A stretch of DNA of 57,020 nucleotides from Spirochaetota bacterium (GTDB lineage: Bacteria; Spirochaetota; Spirochaetia; SZUA-6): assembly GCA_013151965.1 (NCBI GenBank), contig JAADHF010000100.1, positions 1 to 57,020 on the forward strand, given 5' to 3'. Both the position numbers and the translations under genes were made by a program. Numbering within the stretch: the first letter of the stretch is position 1; every line of letters starts with the position of its first letter. Of this stretch, positions 43,354 to 51,733 are shown piece after piece. The notes under the pieces are model-generated. The model saw only the letters and a program-made list of their open reading frames with translations, was not told where the DNA came from and made no database searches.

Positions 43354-46079
43354 ATGAACCTGCATATTTTATCGATGCATACAGCCTGATATATCGGTCT
43401 TATTTTGCGTTTTTAAGAAATCCGCTTAAAAATCCGGATGGAAAAAATATCTCTGCGGTTTTCGGTTTTTTCAGGGCTCTTTTTCAGCTTCTTAAAAACA
43501 GAAATCCGAAAAATGTGGCTGTTGTCATGGATTCCAAAACTCCGACTTTCAGGCACAGGAAGTATCCGGAATATAAGGCAAACCGCGAAAAAGCTCCGGA
43601 AGACCTGCATGCACAGATTCCTGTTATAGAGAATATCCTTAAGGCTCTTGGTATATTCTGGATAAGAATGGATGGTTATGAAGCGGATGATATCATAGCC
43701 ACGCTTGTAGAACAGTCTAAAAAAAGAAAAACCCCCTGTTATATTTTGTCAGGTGATAAGGATCTGCTTCAGCTCGTGGACAAAGAGGTCAGGGTAATTC
43801 ACCCTGAAAAAGGGATCAGCAGTTATACCGAATTGGGCGAACAGGAGGTTTTTAAGAAACGAGGTGTTTATCCGAAGCAGATTGTGGATTATCTTGCCCT
43901 TACCGGAGACCAGGCGGATAACATACCCGGTGTTGCCGGTATCGGCGAAAAAACTGCCGTTAAACTCCTGTCGCAGTACAACGATTTAGATACGATATAT
44001 GAACATATCGATGAAATAAAACCAAAGGGCATGCATGATAAGCTGGCTGACGGCAGAGAAAATGCATACTTAAGCAGAGATCTTGTAATTCTTCTTAAAG
44101 AAGTTCCTATTAAAGTGACTTCTGATATGCTTCGATTTAAAAAGTTAAATTCGGATAAGGCAATACCCCTTTTTTCGCAGGAAGGAATGAAAACCCTTGT
44201 TAAAGAACTCGGCGGAGTTTATGAGGAATATACCCGTACCGTTACGCCCGAAAACGAACAGCAGGAATTATTCTCCGAAACTGAAGAGAGGGGAGAATAC
44301 CGGCTTATCGATAATGAAGCGGAATTGGATAAATGGATAAAAAAGGCAATCAAAGAACATTATGTTGCTTTTGACAGCGAAACAACCGGACTCGACGAAA
44401 TGCAGGCTGTTCCGGTCGGATTCTCGCTTTCCTTTAAAGAAGGAACGGGCTGTTATATACCGGTAAAAGCAGGGGGAGTATCCTGTATTCCGGAAAAAAT
44501 CGTAAAACATAAATTAAATATTCTCTTTTCGGATCCCGGGATAAAAATAATCGGCCAGAATATAAAATATGACTACAAAATTTTAAAACGGTGGGGAGTC
44601 GAAATTAAACATATTTACTTCGATACGATGATAGCAGCATGGCTTTTGGATGCAGCGGCATCTTCGTACGGAATGGATAACCTTGCCGGGAAATATCTGC
44701 ACTACAGGACGATCCGTTATTCGGATATTGTGGAAAGGCCTAAAGAGCAGACGATTGCCGATATAGATATTAAAAGAGTAACCGATTATGCCGCTGAAGA
44801 TGCGGATATCACATTAAGACTGTACAGGGTATTTAAACCTCTCCTGGAAGAAAGAGGAATGCACAAGCTGTTTTACAATATTGAGATGCCTCTTGTTTCC
44901 ATTCTTGCGGAAATGGAACTGTGCGGGATTAAACTCGAACCCGGGAAATTAGAAGATTACAGCATACAGCTTAAAAAAGAACTGAACAGTATAGAAGAAA
45001 AAGTGTTCTCACTATGCGGGGAGAGTTTTAACATAAATTCCACAAAGCAGCTTCAGCAGATTCTCTTCGGAGTGCGCAAACTGAAACCTGTAAGGAAAAC
45101 AAAAACCGGTTTCTCTACGGATACTGCCGTACTGAAAGAACTTGCCGATCAGGACCCCGTTCCCCAGTTAGTACTAGAACACAGACAGCTTTCGAAGCTT
45201 AAATCCACTTATGTCGATGCACTTCCCCGGATGGTAAACAGGGAAACGGGAAGAATTCATACCCATTTTATTCAGACCGGTACGGCTACGGGGAGACTTT
45301 CCAGCAAGGACCCCAACCTGCAGAATATACCCATCAGGGAGGAAGAGGGAAGGAGAATAAGAGACGCCTTTGTTTCCGAAGATTCTTTTGTATTCTTAAG
45401 TGCAGATTATTCGCAGATAGAACTGGCTGTTCTGGCATATCTTTCCGGAGATCCGAAACTTCTCGATGTATTTAAAAAAGGCGGTGATATTCACAGGCAA
45501 ACCGCTTCGCTGATATTCGAAATTCCGGAAGATGAGGTAACACAGGTTCAGCGCCGTATAGGCAAAACGATAAATTTCGGTGTAATTTACGGTATGTCTG
45601 CATATAGGCTTGCCAGGGACCTTAAAATAGCAAGGAAGGATGCAGAACGGTTTATTAATACATACTTCGAAAAATATTCCGGTGTCAGTGACTACATAGA
45701 TAGAACGGTTAAAGAGGCTAAAGAAGTTGGATTTGTGAAAACAATAATGGGAAGGCAGCGGACAATTACCGGTATTTCGAGCAGCAACAGAACAGAGAGA
45801 ATGTCCGCAGAGAGGATAGCAGTAAACACTCCTGTTCAGGGAAGTGCAGCGGATATTGTAAAGCTTGCCATGATAAAGGTTTCCGGTAGTTTAAAGAGTA
45901 GTAATTTTAAAGCTTCCATGCTTCTTCAGGTACACGACGAACTTATTTTAGAGGTGCAGGAGAACGAACTGGAACCGGTAAGCAGGATTGTAAAAGCTGC
46001 GATGGAGAATGTGCTCGAAATACCTGTATACCTTAAGGTAAATATTGAGTCCGGGAAAAGCTGGGGCGATATTCATTAA
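43350..46079 (+). CDS. polA: DNA polymerase I
   Basis: Full three-domain Pol I, 909 aa. The 5' nuclease (1-295) has DAYSLIYRSYFAF, GYEADDIIATL and LSGDKDLLQLVD. The 3'-5' exonuclease (about 315-500) has its DxE pair in AFDSETTGLDE plus YAAEDADITLRLY, so proofreading looks intact, unlike Taq-type enzymes. The polymerase (530-909) has LSADYSQIELAVLAYLSGD, the O-helix RRIGKTINFGVIYGMSA, and QVHDELILEV. It acts in Okazaki-fragment processing and repair. Overlaps the FlgN-like gene by four bases and is followed by coaE after one base. Confidence 0.97.
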   Translation: MNEPAYFIDAYSLIYRSYFAFLRNPLKNPDGKNISAVFGFFRALFQLLKNRNPKNVAVVMDSKTPTFRHRKYPEYKANREKAPEDLHAQIPVIENILKALGIFWIRMDGYEADDIIATLVEQSKKRKTPCYILSGDKDLLQLVDKEVRVIHPEKGISSYTELGEQEVFKKRGVYPKQIVDYLALTGDQADNIPGVAGIGEKTAVKLLSQYNDLDTIYEHIDEIKPKGMHDKLADGRENAYLSRDLVILLKEVPIKVTSDMLRFKKLNSDKAIPLFSQEGMKTLVKELGGVYEEYTRTVTPENEQQELFSETEERGEYRLIDNEAELDKWIKKAIKEHYVAFDSETTGLDEMQAVPVGFSLSFKEGTGCYIPVKAGGVSCIPEKIVKHKLNILFSDPGIKIIGQNIKYDYKILKRWGVEIKHIYFDTMIAAWLLDAAASSYGMDNLAGKYLHYRTIRYSDIVERPKEQTIADIDIKRVTDYAAEDADITLRLYRVFKPLLEERGMHKLFYNIEMPLVSILAEMELCGIKLEPGKLEDYSIQLKKELNSIEEKVFSLCGESFNINSTKQLQQILFGVRKLKPVRKTKTGFSTDTAVLKELADQDPVPQLVLEHRQLSKLKSTYVDALPRMVNRETGRIHTHFIQTGTATGRLSSKDPNLQNIPIREEEGRRIRDAFVSEDSFVFLSADYSQIELAVLAYLSGDPKLLDVFKKGGDIHRQTASLIFEIPEDEVTQVQRRIGKTINFGVIYGMSAYRLARDLKIARKDAERFINTYFEKYSGVSDYIDRTVKEAKEVGFVKTIMGRQRTITGISSSNRTERMSAERIAVNTPVQGSAADIVKLAMIKVSGSLKSSNFKASMLLQVHDELILEVQENELEPVSRIVKAAMENVLEIPVYLKVNIESGKSWGDIH

Positions 46080-46080
46080 T

Positions 46081-46668
46081 ATGGTTATAGGAATTGCCGG
46101 AAAGTACTGTTCCGGGAAAGATGTTATTGCAGATTTTATCCGGGAATATGGTTTTATGGTAATAGATGTGGATGCCATAGGCCATACTGTTCTCGAAAGA
46201 GAAAAGGAAAAGATTATTTCCGCATTCGGGATGTCCGTGGTCGATGAAACAGGTACTGTTAACAGGATGAAGTTAGGGGAAATCGTCTTCGGCAACAGAA
46301 GGAACAAGGCTGTTCTGGAGTCGATCCTCCACCCCGTTATGGTTAAAGAGGTTAAAGAGATTATTAGCAGGAGCGATGGAAATATTGTTATAAATGCCGC
46401 GATCCTGTTTCACATGGGTTTACATCAGCTCTGTGATTTTGTGATATGTGTTAAGGCCCCTTTTACTATACGGCTTATAAGGGCTTTAAAAAGGGATAAA
46501 TTGCCGATTTTTCATGCACTTAAAAGATTATTCGATCAGAGGCGAATCTGTCCTAAATCCGGCCGGTATCAGGTCGATATTTATAATGTAAGGAATTCGG
46601 GAAACATTGCAGCGGCGGGTAAAAAGATCAAAAGAATTCTTTACAGTAAAGGGATAGTAAAGGGATAG
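46081..46668 (+). CDS. coaE: Dephospho-CoA kinase
   Basis: Last step of CoA biosynthesis. MVIGIAGKYCSGKDVIADF holds the P-loop; VIDVDAIGHTVLE and ILHPVMVKEVKEII are family segments. I start at the ATG at 46081, one base after the polA stop; an upstream in-frame start at 46045 would lie inside polA and add twelve unrelated residues. Length 195 aa is right. The nucleotide loop GKYCSGKD instead of GGIGSGKS is somewhat unusual. The polA-coaE link is found in several spirochaetes and other bacteria. Confidence 0.9.
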   Translation: MVIGIAGKYCSGKDVIADFIREYGFMVIDVDAIGHTVLEREKEKIISAFGMSVVDETGTVNRMKLGEIVFGNRRNKAVLESILHPVMVKEVKEIISRSDGNIVINAAILFHMGLHQLCDFVICVKAPFTIRLIRALKRDKLPIFHALKRLFDQRRICPKSGRYQVDIYNVRNSGNIAAAGKKIKRILYSKGIVKG

Positions 46669-46671
46669 TTA

Positions 46672-47343
46672 ATGGAGAAGCAGAAAATTATCTGGGTCAT
46701 ACTTGCCGTTACCCTGCTTTTGGTTGCGGTTATGGCAAGCGGTTTATACTTTTTAAAGCCTGATACGGAAAAAACCGCAGTAAGCGGGAATAAAGGTGCA
46801 GCCGCATTAACCGATACCGGTTTTAATTCCTATGAATATATGCGTGGTGATTCTAAACTACCCGGTCTTGAGCCCTCTAATGAAACGCAGCCTAAGGAAA
46901 TGACGATTATAGTGGGAGAAAAGAGCGGCAGTTCATCCCCTTCGGCACAAAAAGGTGCGTCTCCTAAAGAACCATCGAAAGCTGTTTCCTCTTTTGTGCA
47001 GACAAATGTGCGGAAAAAACCTGTCAGGTCAGAAAAATCCGTATCAAAGACCAGGACACGGCCCCGAAAAACAGCAAAGCGGGTTCTGACAACCGTAAAG
47101 GAATACTGGATACAGGCGGGATCATATAAGAGTAATACGAAAGCGGAAGAGCTTAAGGCCAGGCTGGGATCACAGGGAGTATCTGCCAGAATTCTAACCA
47201 GAGATATAAAGGGAACAACCTTTTTCAGAGTACGAATCGGACCCTATGCCAATAAACCGGAAGCCGAAAAGTTTCTTTCCTGGATAAAGCGGATAAAAGG
47301 GCTAAAGTCGAGCTACATCTCTGTTGTGTATATGAAAAGGTAA
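46672..47343 (+). CDS. SPOR-domain membrane protein
   Basis: A 223-aa protein with one N-terminal transmembrane helix (about 7-28), a long Ser/Lys/Pro-rich linker (30-135), and a C-terminal SPOR domain (EYWIQAGSYKSNTKAEELKA ... FFRVRIGPYANKPEAEKFL) that binds denuded peptidoglycan glycans, usually at division sites. Anchored in the inner membrane with the SPOR domain in the periplasm. Starts three bases after coaE. Confidence 0.88.
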   Translation: MEKQKIIWVILAVTLLLVAVMASGLYFLKPDTEKTAVSGNKGAAALTDTGFNSYEYMRGDSKLPGLEPSNETQPKEMTIIVGEKSGSSSPSAQKGASPKEPSKAVSSFVQTNVRKKPVRSEKSVSKTRTRPRKTAKRVLTTVKEYWIQAGSYKSNTKAEELKARLGSQGVSARILTRDIKGTTFFRVRIGPYANKPEAEKFLSWIKRIKGLKSSYISVVYMKR

Positions 47344-47378
47344 TTTACGGGTCTGCCGGTCTGTCTTGAGAAAATGTT

Positions 47379-48293
47379 CTATATTTGAAAATCCTGTATT
47401 TTTTCCGCGTTGCTCTTCAGCGTGTAATGGCCGGGTTTATTGTATATCTTGCTGTTAGGCGGTATCGATGATACAAGCCAGACATTACCTCCGACAACGG
47501 AACCCCTGCCTATAATTGTATTTCCTCCGAGAATTGTGGCACCTGCATAGATGGTTACATTGTCTTCTATTGTCGGGTGTCTTTTTTTATTGCCCAGTGC
47601 TTTTTTTACACTTAAAGCACCGAGTGTTACTCCCTGGTATATTTTAACCCTGTCGCCGATTACCGTTGTTTCGCCTATGACAACCCCTGTTCCGTGATCG
47701 ATAAAAAAATATTTTCCTATCCGGGCACCGGGATGAATGTCGATGCCTGTTTTCCCATGGATATATTCACTCATAATCCTGGGAATAAGGGGTGCTCCTT
47801 CTATCCATAATTCATGGGCAATACGGTGTACAAGAATGGCCTCCATGCCGGGATACGAAAGTATGACTTCTTCATGAGATTTTGCTGCGGGGTCTCCCAT
47901 GAAGGCGGCTTCCACATCCGATTTTATTATCTGCCTGATATCCGGGAATATTTTTAACAGTTTTAAAACGATTTTTTCCGCACGAATATCCGAATTCCCG
48001 TTGTCTGTTTTCTTTTTTGTATTGCCGTTAAAATAACAGAGGCTTTTGGAAAGTTCTTCCTGTAATCTCTCTGCTACTCCTGCAATTTTATTCGATATTA
48101 TATACCTGTAATTGGATCGATTCAGGCTCTCTTCATCCCGGAAACCGGGGAAAAGTACGGACTCCAGATCATCAACGATTCTTATAATGCTCTGCCTGGA
48201 CGGCAGATTATGCCCTTCGAGGTGATTCATGCCGCCTATTGTCACATACGACTCGAGTATTCTGTCTATTAGAATTTCCATATTATTCTTCAT
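47379..48293 (-). CDS. cysE: Serine O-acetyltransferase
   Basis: Acetylates L-serine in cysteine biosynthesis. The C-terminal left-handed beta-helix is clear: IHPGARIGKYFFIDHGTG, VVIGETTVIGDRVKIYQGVT, TIEDNVTIYAGATILGG, with catalytic His in FIDHGTG. A helical N-terminal domain of about 150 residues makes it the longer, EpsC/SAT type. I start at 48293, which has GGAAGGA close upstream; an ATG at 48320 would add nine residues. No cysteine synthase gene is adjacent. Confidence 0.92.
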   Translation of the reverse strand: MKNNMEILIDRILESYVTIGGMNHLEGHNLPSRQSIIRIVDDLESVLFPGFRDEESLNRSNYRYIISNKIAGVAERLQEELSKSLCYFNGNTKKKTDNGNSDIRAEKIVLKLLKIFPDIRQIIKSDVEAAFMGDPAAKSHEEVILSYPGMEAILVHRIAHELWIEGAPLIPRIMSEYIHGKTGIDIHPGARIGKYFFIDHGTGVVIGETTVIGDRVKIYQGVTLGALSVKKALGNKKRHPTIEDNVTIYAGATILGGNTIIGRGSVVGGNVWLVSSIPPNSKIYNKPGHYTLKSNAEKIQDFQI

Positions 48294-48337
48294 CTTTTCC
48301 TTCCTGACATGTAAAATCATAAAGAATTTTTGACAGC

Positions 48338-48366
48338 TTGATAAGTACTTAACTTTCTTTTATTCT
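48338..48366 (+). promoter_or_regulatory. Sigma-70 promoter of the DUF212 gene, leaderless
   Basis: TTGATA at 48338-48343, 17-bp spacer, TATTCT at 48361-48366, then seven bases to the ATG at 48374. The predicted start point coincides with the start codon, and there is no Shine-Dalgarno sequence. Confidence 0.55.
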
Positions 48367-48373
48367 TAACCGC

Positions 48374-48820
48374 ATGATCTGGAAAAATAACGTAAGTTTA
48401 GCCCTGATTACGGCAGCAGCGGTTCAGCTTCTATGCCAGAGTTTTAAGGTTGTTTTTTACTCTCTTAAAAATAAAAAACTGCAGGTACATTATTTTTTTT
48501 CGGCAGGAGGCGTACCCAGTGCACATTCCGCTTTTGTAGCGGCTCTGACCACAGCAGTTGGGATAGAAGCCGGTATACGTTCGCAGGTTTTTGCCGTTTC
48601 ATTCGTTTTTGCCGTAATTGTGATATACGATGCCTTCCGCCTGCGCGGAACCGTAGAACTTCACTCACGGGCATTAAACAGATTGTTCCGGAAGCTTCCT
48701 GAAAATGAGAGGATGGAGCTTCCCACAATGGTCGGACATTCGCCGGCTGAAGTTGCCGCAGGAATTGCCGTAGGAATTACCCTGACCATTGTAATATACC
48801 TTGTTCTTGGAAGATTGTGA
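48374..48820 (+). CDS. Divergent PAP2-family membrane protein (DUF212, YuiD-like)
   Basis: A 148-aa membrane protein with about four helices. GGVPSAHSAFVAAL, IYDAFRLRGTVELH and MVGHSPAEVAAGI are the three conserved blocks of DUF212, related to acid phosphatases/undecaprenyl-phosphate phosphatases. A lipid-phosphate phosphatase role is possible but unproven. The gene seems to be expressed from a leaderless transcript and is divergent from cysE. Confidence 0.9.
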   Translation: MIWKNNVSLALITAAAVQLLCQSFKVVFYSLKNKKLQVHYFFSAGGVPSAHSAFVAALTTAVGIEAGIRSQVFAVSFVFAVIVIYDAFRLRGTVELHSRALNRLFRKLPENERMELPTMVGHSPAEVAAGIAVGITLTIVIYLVLGRL

Positions 48821-48871
48821 ACCGGTTTTTGCCGGTGCCCGCTTTTTCGGTCGTTTATTTTAGTAATACCG

Positions 48872-49453
48872 CTAATAGGTCTTTAAAAGAATCTCTTCGA
48901 GTTTTCTTTTCGGCACATGATGTACGGATTCCGAATCTCTGTAATATTTTATGGAAGCTCCGGGACTAATGTCCTCGATAACCACTTTTTCTATGGGTTT
49001 GCCAATGGCAATAACAATAGAAACGGCAAGATAATCGGGGATTTCCAGTAAATTCTTTAATTTATCCCGTTTGATGGAAGAAAAAATACAGCCTCCAAGG
49101 CCTCTTTCCGATGCTGCCAGTAGAATGGTCTGTGCGGATATCCCTATGTCGATGTCCGCATTACTCTTAATTTGCTGGTCGGTAAGGACCACTATATACC
49201 CTGCAGGCTGTTCATCCGGTTCGGGGCCCTCCCAATCTTTTATATAACCGGCCCAGGCTAATGTACTGTTGATCAAAGAATTTGTCTTCGGCTCGGCGGA
49301 AGCTATATATTTAAGGGGCTGGAGATTTGCTGCGGAAGCGGTGTACCTTGTAATCTCGATAAGAGACACAAGGTCCTCCGCGGATAGCTTTGCAGAGTTG
49401 TCGAATCTCCTGTAGCTCCTTGTCTTAAGCACAAGTTCTTTTATATTGTTCAT
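48872..49453 (-). CDS. Nitroreductase-family FMN oxidoreductase
   Basis: A 193-aa flavoprotein. RSYRRFDN binds the FMN phosphate, ASAANLQPLKYI is the second conserved block, and GISAQTILLAASERGLGGC with VIAIGKP completes the family pattern. It probably reduces quinones or nitro compounds with NAD(P)H; physiological substrate unknown. The C-terminus VPKRKLEEIL is family-like. Shine-Dalgarno GGAGG precedes the ATG. Confidence 0.9.
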   Translation of the reverse strand: MNNIKELVLKTRSYRRFDNSAKLSAEDLVSLIEITRYTASAANLQPLKYIASAEPKTNSLINSTLAWAGYIKDWEGPEPDEQPAGYIVVLTDQQIKSNADIDIGISAQTILLAASERGLGGCIFSSIKRDKLKNLLEIPDYLAVSIVIAIGKPIEKVVIEDISPGASIKYYRDSESVHHVPKRKLEEILLKTY

Positions 49454-49547
49454 TTTTTATGCACCTCCGTAAAATATTTATATCATCGGATTTTAATGTA
49501 TAATATTAAAAAACAGTTAGATATGATTATATAACAGGAATATGGTA

Positions 49548-50654
49548 ATGAAAAGCAGGCTGATCATTATATTAATAATTATCCGTTTAATAATATTAAA
49601 AGGGCTGCTGTATGGTGAAGATACTCTAAGACTTACCTTCGCCGGCGACATAATGGCTCATGTTATTAATCTTATCGTGCCGGATTACACTGTCATATAT
49701 AAGAATATAGAGGATGTTCTCTCTGATGACGATTTAAGCTTTGCAAATCTTGAATTCACAATCGATGAGAGTAAAAGGGTTTCCGGTTATCCGAGATTCA
49801 ATGTTCATAGAGATTATATAAAAGCTGCGGTAGATTCCGGGTTTCAGGTTTTTTCCGTTGCCAATAATCATATTTATGATTACGGAATAGACGGAGTTTT
49901 CCAGACAGTACGTTCTATTGAATTTTTAAAACGGCTTTATGACGGAAAGGTCTATTTTTCAGGCATCAGGGGAAACCTGCAGAGGGGATTTGCACCTGAA
50001 GTTATTAATATAAAGGGGCACCGCATTTATTTTATAGCAGTATCTCAGTTTTTAAACAGGCTGGAGAAGTCACCCTATGTCTTTTTAGCGGATTATCGTA
50101 ATAAAGAGGCGGAAGAAGAGTTTTTAAAATATATAAGAAAAATCAGAAAAAATGCCGATCTTTTAATACTTTCTTACCATGGCGGAAAAGAGTATTATCT
50201 AAAACCTGAACGTGAAAAGATTTCATTTTTTCACAGATTAATCGAATCCGGTGTCGATATCGTATATTCTCATCATCCCCATGTTCTCCAGCCCTATGAA
50301 ATTGTAAAGCATAATGATTTAAGAAAACTGATTCTCTACTCTACGGGCAACCTCATTTCCGGTATGATTAAATCGCTTAAGCCAGGTAATTCGGGTGCCA
50401 TTGTTAACTATACGGGTGATTCGGTATTATTTACAGTAACTGTTGCATTTACAAATTCCGGCCCTGATATAAAAAACATTAAGATTGTACCTGTAGCACA
50501 GTATAAAAATCCGGAAGGATACGTAGTGATAGATAAGATGAAAAATCTTACCGGAGTTAAAGATAAGAAAAACAGGGCATTAACAGGGGATGAATACTAT
50601 AAAAAGCGGCTTAAAATAATTAACAGGGTTTTAACCGAACAGGTACATGAATAA
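49548..50654 (+). CDS. CapA-family metallophosphatase-like secreted protein
   Basis: About 368 aa. After a hydrophobic signal segment (residues 3-22), the CapA/PgsA fold follows: LRLTFAGDIMAH, LSFANLEFTID, VANNHIYDYG, LSYHGGKEYYL, SHHPHVLQPYE and LILYSTGNLISG, so all metal-binding positions seen in the calcineurin-like superfamily are kept. Named after poly-gamma-glutamate capsule synthesis, but with no PgsB/C genes here its substrate is unknown. I start at 49548, eight bases after AGGA, rather than at the ATG six bases earlier. Confidence 0.85.
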   Translation: MKSRLIIILIIIRLIILKGLLYGEDTLRLTFAGDIMAHVINLIVPDYTVIYKNIEDVLSDDDLSFANLEFTIDESKRVSGYPRFNVHRDYIKAAVDSGFQVFSVANNHIYDYGIDGVFQTVRSIEFLKRLYDGKVYFSGIRGNLQRGFAPEVINIKGHRIYFIAVSQFLNRLEKSPYVFLADYRNKEAEEEFLKYIRKIRKNADLLILSYHGGKEYYLKPEREKISFFHRLIESGVDIVYSHHPHVLQPYEIVKHNDLRKLILYSTGNLISGMIKSLKPGNSGAIVNYTGDSVLFTVTVAFTNSGPDIKNIKIVPVAQYKNPEGYVVIDKMKNLTGVKDKKNRALTGDEYYKKRLKIINRVLTEQVHE

Positions 50655-50688
50655 GGCTTTTTCCGGAACCCTGCCGGCTTATCAGAAA

Positions 50689-51708
50689 TTATAGTATTCC
50701 GGGCAGGGAGAGGAAAAAGAGAAGATACAGAGGAAGCAGAAACAGGTATAGAATATATGTAACTAACAGGGTAAAAGACACGGTATCCTCGTTAATCTCC
50801 GCCTGTGCCGCCATAACGGAGAGGTTGGCTGCCGGAGGGATATGCATCTCCAAAAAGATCACCCATATCTGAACAGGGCTTAATGCGAGTTTCTTAAAGA
50901 GCAAGAAATATAGAGAAAAGAAAAGGGCAGGGAGGAAGAGAAATCTTATAAGTGAGACACACAGGGTAACTTTTATCCGTGAATGATTTTTATCTTTTTT
51001 ATAGGACAGGTTTGCTATCATAGAACCCAGGGAAATCATTATAAGAGGAAGTGTAACCGGTGCTATGCGGTTAAGAGCACTGTATATATGAAAAAAAGGC
51101 AGTTTTGGATTAAAGAGAACGGGCTGCAGATGAAGAAAGACTACTGAGAAGCCGGCTAATATACCTATAAGCGGGGCGGAGAGGAAATCTTTAAGTTTGA
51201 TTCTTCCCGAACCGCCGGAAACGAGGAAATTACCGACGGACCATAGAAGCGGACTCAGTACAAGCAGATATACACCTATATACAGTGTGGGAATTTCTAA
51301 TCCGAATCTGCCGGCAACAGCCGGAAGCGTTACCGGGAATATTTCTATGAGTGTCAGGGGAATGTACGCACTGTTCCCGAAAGCAGACATTCCCATGCCG
51401 GCTCTTTTCTCGCTGTGTTTAACGGGCAGAAAGTAAAAGACCGCCGCTGATACGGCCACTCCGGCAGCCGAAATAAGCAGGGCTGCCAGAGGGAAGAGCA
51501 GGCCTCTCTGTATATCGGAAATGTTTGTTTTTGAAACTCTTACAAAAAAATATACCGGCAGGGCAATTTTTACTATAAATCTGCTTAAATTCTTAAAAAA
51601 GGTGTAATTCCATCCCCTGTACTTTGCAAGCCAGAATCCGAGGGCAAGCAGAAGGACTATTTGAATAAGAGTATATACTACCGGCAGAAATAGAGAGGGC
51701 AGTGAAAT
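50689..51708 (-). CDS. AEC-family (auxin efflux carrier-like) transporter, probable ATT start
   Basis: Membrane permease with about ten helices. The frame is open well beyond the first GTG (51459): the reading SLPSLFLPVVYTLIQIVLL and LALGFWLAKYRGW gives the normal first helices of AEC proteins. No ATG, GTG or TTG occurs in this upstream part before the stop. AAGGAG lies seven bases before an ATT at 51708, which I take as the start (339 aa). Starting at 51459 would remove two or three helices. ASAFGNS-like motif MSAFGNSAYIPL and HIPPAANLSVMA are family sites. Substrate unknown, probably an organic anion. Confidence 0.82.
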   Translation of the reverse strand: MSLPSLFLPVVYTLIQIVLLLALGFWLAKYRGWNYTFFKNLSRFIVKIALPVYFFVRVSKTNISDIQRGLLFPLAALLISAAGVAVSAAVFYFLPVKHSEKRAGMGMSAFGNSAYIPLTLIEIFPVTLPAVAGRFGLEIPTLYIGVYLLVLSPLLWSVGNFLVSGGSGRIKLKDFLSAPLIGILAGFSVVFLHLQPVLFNPKLPFFHIYSALNRIAPVTLPLIMISLGSMIANLSYKKDKNHSRIKVTLCVSLIRFLFLPALFFSLYFLLFKKLALSPVQIWVIFLEMHIPPAANLSVMAAQAEINEDTVSFTLLVTYILYLFLLPLYLLFFLSLPGIL

Positions 51709-51733
51709 TTTGTATCTCCTTCGTGCTCTTATT

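Noticed and set aside
48821..48847. ACCGG/CCGGT hairpin after the DUF212 gene
   Set aside because: Five-base stem and the T-run is separated by GCCCGC, so it does not fit an intrinsic terminator well enough to list.
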